Shown here piece after piece: positions 1-5,839 of a stretch of DNA of 5,839 nt. A program made the position numbers and the translations under genes. Under the pieces are notes generated by a model. It was not told the DNA's origin, did not search any database, and saw nothing but the letters and a program-made list of their open reading frames with translations. Origin of the DNA: JBGSMF01 sp964651475 (GTDB lineage Bacteria > Chloroflexota > Anaerolineae > Fen-1058); contig CAZYXV010000082.1 of assembly GCA_964651475.1 (NCBI GenBank), positions 1-5,839 of the forward strand. The letters run 5' to 3'. The first letter of the stretch is position 1. Every line of letters starts with the position of its first letter.

Positions 1-3000
1 CAGTACACGGGCTGGACACTGCTGTATAACGAACCGGCGGTGGCCCTGTTTACGGGCGCGGCAACTTACGAATATCCCATTCAGGTGCCGGAGGGGCGCA
101 ACGGCCTGCAACCTCAACTGGCGTTGAGCTACAACAGCCGGGGGATTGACGGCCTCCAAACCTGGGTTCAATCGGATTGGGCGGGGCTGGGTTGGAGCGT
201 GGACGTGCCGCAAATCACGCGCAAAGTGGGGAATGGCTATGAAAACAAGTTCACCCTGGTGCTGGAGGGCAACGGCTACAGCCTGATAAAAGATAGTGGA
301 AATGGGCCGGCGTGGGGGCGCTATCGCACCGAGCCGGAGAGCTTTTTGTACGTCTGGCGGCACAACGAGCAGGAAGGGGTGGGTCAAGGCAGCCCCTCGA
401 ACACGACGGGGGAGTATTGGATTGTGCGCACGCAGAATGGCGCCGAGTACCGGCTAGGCTATGGGACCAACTCTGAGCAGGTGCTGCCGGCCGACTATTC
501 GGCCACGGATTGCGCCCAGGCCGTCTGTTACGCCGGAAAAGTGTCCGGGTCAGTCACCTACAGTTGGCATGCGGATCTGGTGACGGACACGAACAATAAC
601 CAGATGGCCTACACCTACTACGAGCAAGTGTATAACGGCATCCAGGTGGCCAGCTACCCGGAGTACATTTACTACAACAAGCGGAACGACAACACGTGGG
701 GCAGCAAAGTTTACTTTAGGCGCGCTTCACGCCCTTCCTCGGAAAGCGGTGTACAATGCGGCGATGCACCGCTCATGTTTCAGAGTTATCTTTTGGACAA
801 AATCGAGATTTATCACGGCAGCGGCAGCACGCTGCCGCTGTGGCGGCGCTACAGCTTGGGCTATGCCTGGAAAAAGTGCGATGACTATGGGGGTGGGGAG
901 TCGTGTTCGCAGTTGACGTGCGCGCCAGAGACGCGCGAACTGACCAGCATCACAGAAGATGGGGGAGGGACGCTCGCCTTGCCCATAACGACCTTCGAGT
1001 ACGTTCCCAAGGCTACCCACGACGTGCCCGTCTGGGACGATCACTTGCTCTATCCGCGCCTGTCCAAGGTCATTAACGGCTACAGCGGGTGGACCAGCTT
1101 TGGCTACCAGCTCGTCACTAACCTGGGTGAGAAGGCGAATCATTGCACAGTCCAGACCAAGAGCACGTGGGATGGAATAGGGGGCCTGGCGCAGGTGAGC
1201 TATAGCTACTCTCAACCGTGCGTGAACGAGCCAACCAAGCCGTGCTACAAGTCTACTCGCACCACGCGGCCTACCCTGGTGGGATATGGGCAGGTAGAAG
1301 AGACGCGCTTTGCGTATGGCGGGGCGGTCGAGTCCAGGGTCAGCCACACTTTCCTCACCAGCTCGTGGGCAAAGGCCGGACACGAGTCGGTGACGCAGTT
1401 CAAGGACGCGGGGAGCAACGTGATGCGCCAGGTCGCCAATACCTGGGCGGAAGAATCCACCGGCACCTCCAAGTGGGTGCACCTGGACCGCACCGACACG
1501 ACCGAGTACGCAGCAGGCCTGGCCGTGAACACTCGCCGGGTGGAGTACGAGTACGCCGCCGCCAGCCAGGGCAGCGTGCAATACGGCAATATGACGGCCA
1601 GGATCGAGTATGCCAGTGACGGGACAACGCCCTACCGCAAGACCGCGTGGGGTTATTATCCCAACGCCAACACGTGGATCGTCAACAAGCCAGGCTACGA
1701 AGATGTGTATCATTGGACCGGCAGCGGTTGGTCGTCGGGCAGCGAGCCGGACGCCTCGACGTGGTACAGCTACGACAACCATCCCTGGTACAACGCGACG
1801 ATTGATGGCAAAGGCCAACTGACGGCGGTGCGGCGTTGGCTGACGGGCAACAGCTTTGTGGATACAGTCTACACCTACGACGCCACGTGGGGCAATCGCC
1901 TGACGGAAACGACCTACGATAATTATGGCAGCAGCAGCACATACGCCAGCGGAGGCGCCAGGACGACGACGACGGTGTACGATAGCCAGTATCACCTGTA
2001 CCCGACCCAGGTCACGCTGCCCATCGCAGGACACGTGACGCAATACGAATACTATGGCGTCAATGGCGTGGCGGCCGACAATGGGCTGCCGGGGCAGCTC
2101 AAGAAAGAGACCGACCCCAACGGCGCCGTGACCGAGTTACGCTACGACGGGCTGGGGCGCCTGACCCAGGTGTTCCGCCCGTATGATACCAACGCATCTT
2201 ACCCCACTATCAACTATATCTACAACGACGGGGCGGCGGCGTGGAGCATTGAAACGCAGCAGCGCGAGACAAGCGGCCAGGCAGGCGTGCTGCAGACCTT
2301 TGAGTTTTACGACGGGCTGGGGCGGCTGGTGCAGACGCGCTCCGAGATGTACAACGGCAAGCAAAGCGTGACGAGCTTTGCTTACGATGCGCAAGGACGC
2401 ACGCAGTACGCCTACGTGCCCAGCACTGAAAACACCAGCACAAGCCACGTGGCGCCCGGCGGAGCGCGCACCGAGACGCAGTACGACGGGCTGGGACGCG
2501 TCACGCGGGTGATCGCGCCGGACAGCACAAGCACGCGCACGTATTACAAAGGCTGGCAGACGGCGGTGATTGACGCCAAGAACCACATGAAGATTTCGGC
2601 GGTTGACGCTTTGGGGCGGCTGGCCACCGTCAAAGAATACGGCGGGACATATACAGGTAACCCGAACTGGAGCGCCACACCGTATGCCACCACCAGCTAT
2701 GCCTACACCACGCTGGACGGGCTGACGCAGGTGACCGACGCGGCGGGTAACGGGACGACGATAGGGTATGACAAGCTGGGGCGCAAGATCTCGATGACTG
2801 ACCCGGACATGGGCCCGTGGAGTTACACCTACGACACACGCAGCAATCTGGTCACCCAGACCGATGCCAAATCCCAAGTGCTGTGGTTTGGATACGATGC
2901 GCTCAATCGTATACTCATAAAGCGCCAGACCAACAGTTCCGGCACAGTGCTGGCCAGCTATACTTATGATGCTTACGACGGCGTGAATCAGTTTGGACGC

Positions 3001-5019
3001 GGACGACGAACGGGAATGAGCGATTCCGGCTCGAGCTCGTGGCAGTACGACAAACGCGGGCGAGTGACGCAAGAAACCAAGACCATCGCCGGCACGGGTG
3101 GGGGGACCTTTGTCACCAAGTGGGAATATGACGCCATGGATCGCCTCACGTGGATGAAATATCCCGGCGGCAATGCCAGCCAGGTTGGCGAGCAGGTGAG
3201 CTATGCCTATATAGCCCAGGGCTTGATCAACACGATCTCCGGCGACAGCACATACGTGGGCGGGACGAGCTACGACGCCTTGGGGCGGGTAGAACTGCGT
3301 GTGTTAGGCAGCAATTTGGCAACGGATTACGTGTACTACCCGTGGACGACGGCCAACGGGCAGGGGCGGCTGCAGTGGATCAAGACCGGGCCGACCGATC
3401 CGTATGAAGGGCTGCAAAAGTTGGAGTATACTTATGACGCGGTGGGCAACGTGGCGAGCATCCAAGATTACAAGATGATGGTGGGCAGCCCGCTGGCGGC
3501 CCAACTTCAGGGTTTCACGTATGATGAGCTGGATCGGCTGCTGACGGCCTCAGCCACCGGCACCAGTGCGCAAGGCGGTTACAGCGAGAGCTACGTCTAT
3601 GGCAGCACGGCTGGCAAGATTGGCAACCTGACGAGCAAGACAGGTGTGGGCAGCTATTCTTACACTGCACAAAGCAGCACGTGCCCCGATGGCGCCTTGA
3701 GCAAGCCGCACGCGGTCGTCACAGCGGGGAGCAATACCTACTGCTATGACCGCAACGGTAACCAGACGCGGCGCACGATTGGCAGCAGCACCTACAACTT
3801 GAGCTATGACTATGAAAATCGCCTGACGGGGGTGAGCGGCGCGGCCACGGCCAGCTTTTACTACGATGGAGATGGCAACCGGGTCAAGGGCACGGTGGGC
3901 GGCGTGACCACCGCCTACGTGGGCAACCATTTCGAGTGGACCGGCAGCACCTCGACCATGGTCAAGTATTACTATGCGGGTTCGCAGCGGGTGGCCATGC
4001 GGCAGGGCAGCACGCTGTACTACTTGCTGAGCGATCATCTGGGCAGCGCCAACCTGGTTGCCAACAGCAGTGGGCAAGAGGTGAGCGGCAGCCGGACGTA
4101 CTATGCCGCCTTTGGAGACACGCGCTACGGCGGCGGCAGCCTGCCCACTGACCGCCGCTTCACCGGTCAACAGCGCGTGGCCGCGCTGGGACTGTACTAC
4201 TACGGCGCGAGATGGTACGACCCGGCCATTGGCCGGTTTGTGCAGGCCGATACGCTGGTGCCCAGTCCGGGCAACCCGCAGTCGCTGAACAGGTACACGT
4301 ATGCCCTGAATAATCCTGTCAAGTACCAAGACCCGAGTGGGCATTTTGCCTGGATTCCCATAGGTCTTGTCGGTGGAGCGATTGGTGGGGCCATTTATGG
4401 CTATGGCTCTCAAGTAGTTAACAACCTTAATAACAAGGGAATGAATCTGGGTCAAGCCTTGACTACAGACATTGACCCTGGCAAAGTGGCCCAGTACACT
4501 GCCGCAGGCGCCGTGATTGGAACTGGTGTTGGGGTGATAGGCGCTGCTGGCGCAGCAGTCTATGGTGCCGTTGCGCCAGCAACAGCCGCCGGAGCAGCAG
4601 GTACTGCAAGCACAGCGGCTACTTTTGCGTGTGCAGACCAAGATTGCACAAATGAAGTAACAACTGTAGGGCAGACTGTGCAACAGGTTGGTCAAGCTGT
4701 TCAATCGCCTGCCGGACAACGCACAATTCTCTGGTTGGAAAATCAACTCGGCCGGGTCAATCACATTATGGATGCTAAACATGCCTGGGATCAACTGGTC
4801 AACCTGAGTGGCAATGCATTAGAAGACTATCAGGCCGTTCAGCCATATATACAGCAGGCGATCAATTCCGGCACAAGCGAGGTATTGCCAGTGCAATCTC
4901 CTCTTGGTACAGTAATGCAATATGTGGCAACGATTAATGGGCAACAAGTTGTTGTGCAAGCGGTTCAACTTGCCAATGGCGCTGTCCAAATTGCTAATGC
5001 TTGGGTGCAAACACAATGA
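1..5019 (+). CDS. Rhs/YD-repeat polymorphic toxin, 5' partial (SpvB-like region, YD repeats, Rhs core, C-terminal toxin tip)
   Basis: The frame is open from base 1 to the TGA at 5017-5019, giving 1672 visible residues (numbered here from base 1). The GTG at 40 is probably internal, because the 13 codons before it continue in frame and residues about 18-80 match the start of SpvB/TcB-type proteins (GAATYEYPIQVPEGRNGLQP, LSYNS, GLGWS). The true N-terminus, with any signal peptide or delivery domain, lies upstream. About 18 YD repeats follow from residue 624 to 1300, then the Rhs signatures YLLSDHLGS (1341-1349), RWYDPAIGRF (1404-1413) and PVKYQDPSG (1439-1447), which fits the PxxxxDPxG self-cleavage motif. 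In known Rhs and TcB/TcC proteins the repeats form a hollow shell that encloses the cleaved C-terminal toxin. The last 225 residues are a variable tip unlike the core in composition. Cysteines cluster before residue 430, which suits an exported protein. I see no PAAR or VgrG part, so the delivery route is unknown. The Rhs assignment is firm; the toxin activity is inferred. Confidence 0.95.
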   Translation, partial: QYTGWTLLYNEPAVALFTGAATYEYPIQVPEGRNGLQPQLALSYNSRGIDGLQTWVQSDWAGLGWSVDVPQITRKVGNGYENKFTLVLEGNGYSLIKDSGNGPAWGRYRTEPESFLYVWRHNEQEGVGQGSPSNTTGEYWIVRTQNGAEYRLGYGTNSEQVLPADYSATDCAQAVCYAGKVSGSVTYSWHADLVTDTNNNQMAYTYYEQVYNGIQVASYPEYIYYNKRNDNTWGSKVYFRRASRPSSESGVQCGDAPLMFQSYLLDKIEIYHGSGSTLPLWRRYSLGYAWKKCDDYGGGESCSQLTCAPETRELTSITEDGGGTLALPITTFEYVPKATHDVPVWDDHLLYPRLSKVINGYSGWTSFGYQLVTNLGEKANHCTVQTKSTWDGIGGLAQVSYSYSQPCVNEPTKPCYKSTRTTRPTLVGYGQVEETRFAYGGAVESRVSHTFLTSSWAKAGHESVTQFKDAGSNVMRQVANTWAEESTGTSKWVHLDRTDTTEYAAGLAVNTRRVEYEYAAASQGSVQYGNMTARIEYASDGTTPYRKTAWGYYPNANTWIVNKPGYEDVYHWTGSGWSSGSEPDASTWYSYDNHPWYNATIDGKGQLTAVRRWLTGNSFVDTVYTYDATWGNRLTETTYDNYGSSSTYASGGARTTTTVYDSQYHLYPTQVTLPIAGHVTQYEYYGVNGVAADNGLPGQLKKETDPNGAVTELRYDGLGRLTQVFRPYDTNASYPTINYIYNDGAAAWSIETQQRETSGQAGVLQTFEFYDGLGRLVQTRSEMYNGKQSVTSFAYDAQGRTQYAYVPSTENTSTSHVAPGGARTETQYDGLGRVTRVIAPDSTSTRTYYKGWQTAVIDAKNHMKISAVDALGRLATVKEYGGTYTGNPNWSATPYATTSYAYTTLDGLTQVTDAAGNGTTIGYDKLGRKISMTDPDMGPWSYTYDTRSNLVTQTDAKSQVLWFGYDALNRILIKRQTNSSGTVLASYTYDAYDGVNQFGRGRRTGMSDSGSSSWQYDKRGRVTQETKTIAGTGGGTFVTKWEYDAMDRLTWMKYPGGNASQVGEQVSYAYIAQGLINTISGDSTYVGGTSYDALGRVELRVLGSNLATDYVYYPWTTANGQGRLQWIKTGPTDPYEGLQKLEYTYDAVGNVASIQDYKMMVGSPLAAQLQGFTYDELDRLLTASATGTSAQGGYSESYVYGSTAGKIGNLTSKTGVGSYSYTAQSSTCPDGALSKPHAVVTAGSNTYCYDRNGNQTRRTIGSSTYNLSYDYENRLTGVSGAATASFYYDGDGNRVKGTVGGVTTAYVGNHFEWTGSTSTMVKYYYAGSQRVAMRQGSTLYYLLSDHLGSANLVANSSGQEVSGSRTYYAAFGDTRYGGGSLPTDRRFTGQQRVAALGLYYYGARWYDPAIGRFVQADTLVPSPGNPQSLNRYTYALNNPVKYQDPSGHFAWIPIGLVGGAIGGAIYGYGSQVVNNLNNKGMNLGQALTTDIDPGKVAQYTAAGAVIGTGVGVIGAAGAAVYGAVAPATAAGAAGTASTAATFACADQDCTNEVTTVGQTVQQVGQAVQSPAGQRTILWLENQLGRVNHIMDAKHAWDQLVNLSGNALEDYQAVQPYIQQAINSGTSEVLPVQSPLGTVMQYVATINGQQVVVQAVQLANGAVQIANAWVQTQ
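1870..3900 (+). repeat. YD-repeat array of the Rhs shell (about 18 degenerate units)
   Basis: Successive copies of the pattern YDxxGRLxxV are spaced roughly 20-45 codons apart. Examples are YTYDATWGNRLTE, LRYDGLGRLTQV, FYDGLGRLVQT, QYDGLGRVTRV, IGYDKLGRKISM, WQYDKRGRVTQE, WEYDAMDRLTWM, SYDALGRVEL, FTYDELDRLLTA, YDYENRLTGV and YYDGDGNRVKG. Several units share nearly the same DNA, for instance tacgacgggctggg at about 2149, 2309 and 2482, so they probably arose by duplication. In solved Rhs and TcC structures these units form beta-strands that spiral into a closed cocoon. Unit boundaries are approximate. Confidence 0.9.
3835..3972 (+). repeat. Direct repeat copy 1 (inside main Rhs core)
   Basis: These 138 bases match 5678-5839 once the 24-base insertion there is removed. 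By hand alignment there are 10 mismatches, all within the first 84 bases (88% identity). The last 54 bases, 3919-3972, are identical to copy 2. It encodes the end of the YD array, from SGAATASFYY to the VKYY before the DHLGS box. Confidence 0.93.
4330..4341 (+). other. DPSG motif: end of the Rhs core and expected self-cleavage site
   Basis: Codons gac-ccg-agt-ggg encode DPSG at residues 1444-1447, within PVKYQDPSG, which fits the family motif PxxxxDPxG. In characterised Rhs and TcC proteins an aspartyl-protease-type self-cleavage near this motif releases the tip inside the shell. DNA composition changes immediately after these codons, from a GC-rich core to a much more AT-rich tip. That makes this the core/tip junction on both protein and DNA evidence. 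Cleavage itself is inferred. Confidence 0.85.
4354..4605 (+). other. Two Gly/Ala-rich hydrophobic segments between Rhs core and toxin domain
   Basis: Residues about 1452-1469 (IPIGLVGGAIGGAIYGYG) and about 1501-1535 (start AAGAVIGTGVGVIGAAGAAV) are hydrophobic, with small residues at glycine-zipper spacing. Between them lies a polar stretch with NNLNNKGMN and TDIDPGK. Such segments are common just after the core in Rhs and other polymorphic toxins and may help the tip cross or enter a target membrane. They are too rich in Gly and Ala to be called ordinary transmembrane helices with certainty. A pore-forming role is an alternative. Confidence 0.55.
4747..5016 (+). other. C-terminal toxin domain, predicted RNase-like (polymorphic toxin type 35-like, tentative)
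   Basis: This covers residues about 1583-1672, the last 90 of the Rhs protein. It opens with NHIMDAKHAWDQL, which contains His1588, Lys1593, His1594 and Trp1596. A helical part follows (LEDYQAVQPYIQQAINSG), then apparent beta-strands (TVMQYVATING, QQVVVQAVQLANG, AVQIANAWVQ). From memory this resembles the HIMxxKHxW...AWV pattern of proteins labelled polymorphic toxin type 35. Helices with an early His pair followed by a small beta-sheet would suit a BECR-type nuclease fold. The fold, the family and the His pair as catalytic residues are all inferences. The position at the extreme C-terminus of an Rhs protein is the strongest evidence for a toxin. Confidence 0.55.
5016..5019 (+). promoter_or_regulatory. 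ATGA stop/start overlap coupling the toxin and TPR genes
   Basis: The ATG of the TPR gene (5016-5018) overlaps the TGA of the Rhs gene (5017-5019). The preceding 20 bases have no convincing Shine-Dalgarno sequence, so translation probably restarts at the toxin stop. This ties production of the TPR protein to full translation of the toxin, as expected for an immunity gene. The upstream in-frame TTG at 5001 is less likely because it would give a longer overlap with no better ribosome site. Confidence 0.7.
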
Positions 5020-5669
5020 CAAATCAGGAATTTTCTGACACAAGAACACTTATTGATTTGCTTGTTCAAGCTAATGAGCTAAAACGCCAAACAGATTACC
5101 AAGCCGCGATCGCTCTCTACTCCATAGCAATTGAGCGATGGGGCGAGAGCGCCGATCTACTTGGCGCAGTTGCCCATTGCTATTTTATGGTAGCTCTTGC
5201 TCAACAAGGGACTGACCAAGATTGTCTTGATGCTGTTGCTTGGATGGAGAAAGCGGTGACACTCGAACCGAACAATGTCCGCCTGCGTGCTAATTTGGGC
5301 CAGTTCTATTGGTTGGCGACTCTTGACTACGAAAAGGCAGCACTGGCATATCGCAAAGCTATTGAAATCAATCCTAATGATATAAATGCCCTCACGGGTG
5401 CAGCCTCACTCTATGGTGTGCCGGAACAAGTGGTAACACTTAATGAAACGATCAATTGGCTTGAGCGTGTCGTGCAACTAGATCCCGATGATCCAAATTA
5501 CCATGCTCGGTTGGGGAAATTTTATCATGAAGCTGGCCGAGTTTCAGATGCAAGACGAGAGTGGCTCGGAGCGTTGTTGTGTCCACAACCACTTGATCCT
5601 GGATATGTCCAGATGATCGAGGCTGTGTTGAGTGAGGGTAATCAAATTTCGCCACCGAAAACTTCCTGA
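5016..5669 (+). CDS. TPR-repeat protein, candidate immunity protein for the Rhs toxin
   Basis: The gene encodes 217 residues from the ATG at 5016 to the TGA at 5667-5669. The protein is almost entirely helix-pair repeats of TPR type, about five units: residues 12-45 (LKRQTDYQAAIALYSIAIER), 46-87 (AVAWMEKAVTLEPNN), 88-122 (LGQFY...YEKAALAYRKAIEINPND), 123-159 (NETINWLERVVQLDPDD) and 160-194 (ARLGKFYHEAGRVSDARREW). Units 2-4 end in the classic [L/I]xPxD/N turn. There is no signal peptide or membrane segment, so it should be cytoplasmic, where an immunity protein would bind incoming toxin. TPR scaffolds bind proteins or peptides and have no known catalysis. The immunity role rests on the four-base overlap with the toxin, the shared low GC and the shared cassette, not on recognised family membership. 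It could instead be a chaperone for the tip. The last four codons appear to lie over degraded core DNA. Confidence 0.88.
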   Translation: MTNQEFSDTRTLIDLLVQANELKRQTDYQAAIALYSIAIERWGESADLLGAVAHCYFMVALAQQGTDQDCLDAVAWMEKAVTLEPNNVRLRANLGQFYWLATLDYEKAALAYRKAIEINPNDINALTGAASLYGVPEQVVTLNETINWLERVVQLDPDDPNYHARLGKFYHEAGRVSDARREWLGALLCPQPLDPGYVQMIEAVLSEGNQISPPKTS

Positions 5670-5671
5670 TG
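5667..5671 (+). promoter_or_regulatory. TGATG stop/start junction between TPR gene and Rhs core fragment
   Basis: The TPR stop TGA (5667-5669) shares its last A with an ATG (5669-5671) that opens the core-fragment frame. The only purine-rich stretch (gagtgaggg, about 5631-5639) is some 30 bases upstream, too far to act as a ribosome site, so any translation would be by restart. In the main core the matching codons read LTG rather than LMS, so this ATG arose by sequence change. Confidence 0.45.
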
Positions 5672-5677
5672 AGTGCG

Positions 5678-5839
5678 AGCGGCGCGGCCACGGCCAGCTT
5701 TGCTTATGATGGCGACGGCAAGCGCGTCAAGGGTACCGTGGGCGGCGTGACCACCGCCTACCCTTCGGCTTCGCTCAGGGCAGGCGTGGGCAACCATTTC
5801 GAGTGGACCGGCAGCACCTCGACCATGGTCAAGTATTAC
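5678..5839 (+). repeat. Direct repeat copy 2 (displaced core), cut by the window end
   Basis: This copy begins agcggcgcggccacggccag as copy 1 does and is still fully identical to it where the window stops. Weaker similarity extends upstream to 5657 (14 of 21 bases). Its codon phase matches copy 1, so an exchange anywhere in it keeps the Rhs frame. The copies lie 1843 bases apart before the insertion and 1867 apart after it. Confidence 0.93.
5761..5784 (+). repeat. 24-base in-frame insertion, partly self-complementary (dispersed short repeat type)
   Basis: Compared with copy 1, copy 2 has 24 extra bases beginning cccttcggct and ending cagggcagg. The ends can be shifted by one base without changing the alignment. 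It adds PSASLRAG to the protein with no frame change. The outer CCCT and AGGG are complementary, and GCTTCGC can form a tiny inner stem. I recall very similar CCCTTCG...CTCAGGG elements scattered in many Chloroflexota and other bacterial genomes, but that recall is unverified. No target-site duplication beyond the one-base ambiguity is seen. Confidence 0.8.

Larger units (their letters stand above)
4342..5656 (+). mobile_element. Exchangeable tip plus TPR-gene cassette (inferred, low GC)
   Basis: This stretch runs from the codon after DPSG to the point where Rhs core similarity resumes. Hand counts of single 60-base lines give 45% GC at 4621-4680 and 42% at 5341-5400, against 62% at 2041-2100 and 75% at 2461-2520 in the core. 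Codon choice also changes, with more A/T-ending codons. It holds the C-terminal tip of the Rhs protein and almost all of the TPR gene, and it is bordered by core sequence on both sides. This is the usual arrangement of a replaceable Rhs toxin-immunity module. No transposase, att site or terminal inverted repeats are visible, so homologous recombination through core sequence is the likely means of exchange. Confidence 0.7.
5657..5839 (+). pseudogene. Displaced Rhs core fragment, 3' partial
   Basis: Reading in the frame of the ATG at 5669-5671, the protein begins MSASGAATASFAYDGDGKRV and stays open for 57 codons to the window end. It matches main Rhs residues from SGAATASFYYDGDGNRV to VKYY, apart from an eight-residue insertion. 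In the same frame before the ATG, the codons at 5657-5668 read ENFL against ENRL in the main core, so the similarity starts inside the end of the TPR gene; that frame is closed by a TAA at 5639-5641. It is therefore a core end cut off from its N-terminal shell. Such orphan fragments are known beside rhs genes and are remnants of earlier tip replacement. The ATG overlaps the TPR stop by one base (TGATG), so translation by restart is possible but unproven. Whether a second toxin tip follows cannot be seen. Confidence 0.85.

Noticed and set aside
40..42. GTG at 40 as the true start of the Rhs gene
   Set aside because: The frame is open back to base 1 with plausible sequence (YTGWTLLYNEPAV), the bases before it show no ribosome site, and the SpvB-like homology block begins only a few residues later, so it is internal.
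727..2043. Long open frame on the minus strand (438 codons) opposite the Rhs gene
   Set aside because: It is antisense to clear YD/SpvB-type coding sequence, is rich in Arg, Ala, Val and His as GC-rich shadow frames are, and has no recognisable domain.
2137..3072. Tandem DNA repeats as a CRISPR-like or satellite array
   Set aside because: The repeated tacgacgggctggg segments are unevenly spaced and in frame. They are the YD codons of the Rhs shell, not a spacer array.
3550..4794. Minus-strand open frame of 414 codons crossing the core/tip junction
   Set aside because: It lies opposite the conserved DHLGS, RWYDP and DPSG motifs of the Rhs core. Its protein has no domain pattern, and its length follows from the few A/T-rich codons in the core.
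5001..5003. TTG at 5001 as start of the TPR gene
   Set aside because: It would add only LGANT before Met and has no Shine-Dalgarno sequence; the ATG at 5016 gives the standard ATGA coupling.
5761..5784. Rho-independent terminator at the self-complementary insertion
   Set aside because: The stem is short and imperfect (four outer pairs), no T-run follows, and the sequence stays in an open reading frame.

Overview
The window looks like the 3' part of an Rhs/YD-repeat polymorphic-toxin locus. All coding is on the + strand, with almost no intergenic DNA. Nothing identifies the species directly. The core is GC-rich (sampled 60-base lines run from about 60% to 75% GC). The Rhs protein starts with a SpvB/TcB-like region and has cysteine-containing outer sequence. 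A short dispersed-type repeat resembles ones I recall from Chloroflexota (Anaerolineae-like) and other environmental bacteria. Chloroflexota is my best guess, at low confidence; myxobacteria or other soil and sludge bacteria are possible.

Layout. Bases 1-5019 hold one very long reading frame that is already open at base 1, so the gene starts upstream. It encodes a SpvB-like beta region, a long middle region, about 18 YD repeats, the conserved Rhs core end (DHLGS box, RWYDPxxGRF box, DPSG motif) and then a variable C-terminal tip. The tip has two Gly/Ala-rich hydrophobic stretches and a final domain of about 90 residues with an N-H-I-M-x-x-K-H-x-W motif, the likely toxin. Bases 5016-5669 encode a 217-residue TPR protein whose ATG overlaps the toxin stop by four bases; by position it is the candidate immunity protein. 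From about 5657 to the window end the DNA returns to Rhs core sequence. This is a second copy of core bases 3835-3972 (128 of 138 aligned bases identical), carrying a 24-base in-frame insertion and running off the end.

How it fits together. GC content falls right after the DPSG codons (sampled lines about 42-45%) and rises again where the core copy begins. Bases 4342 to about 5656 therefore look like an exchangeable toxin-immunity cassette placed between two core copies. The downstream copy looks like the displaced end of an earlier Rhs core, possibly still attached to an older tip beyond the window. The two copies are direct repeats in matching codon phase, so recombination between them would delete the present toxin and TPR gene and join the main Rhs core in frame to the downstream tip. 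No RNA genes, CRISPR arrays, promoters or terminators could be supported.
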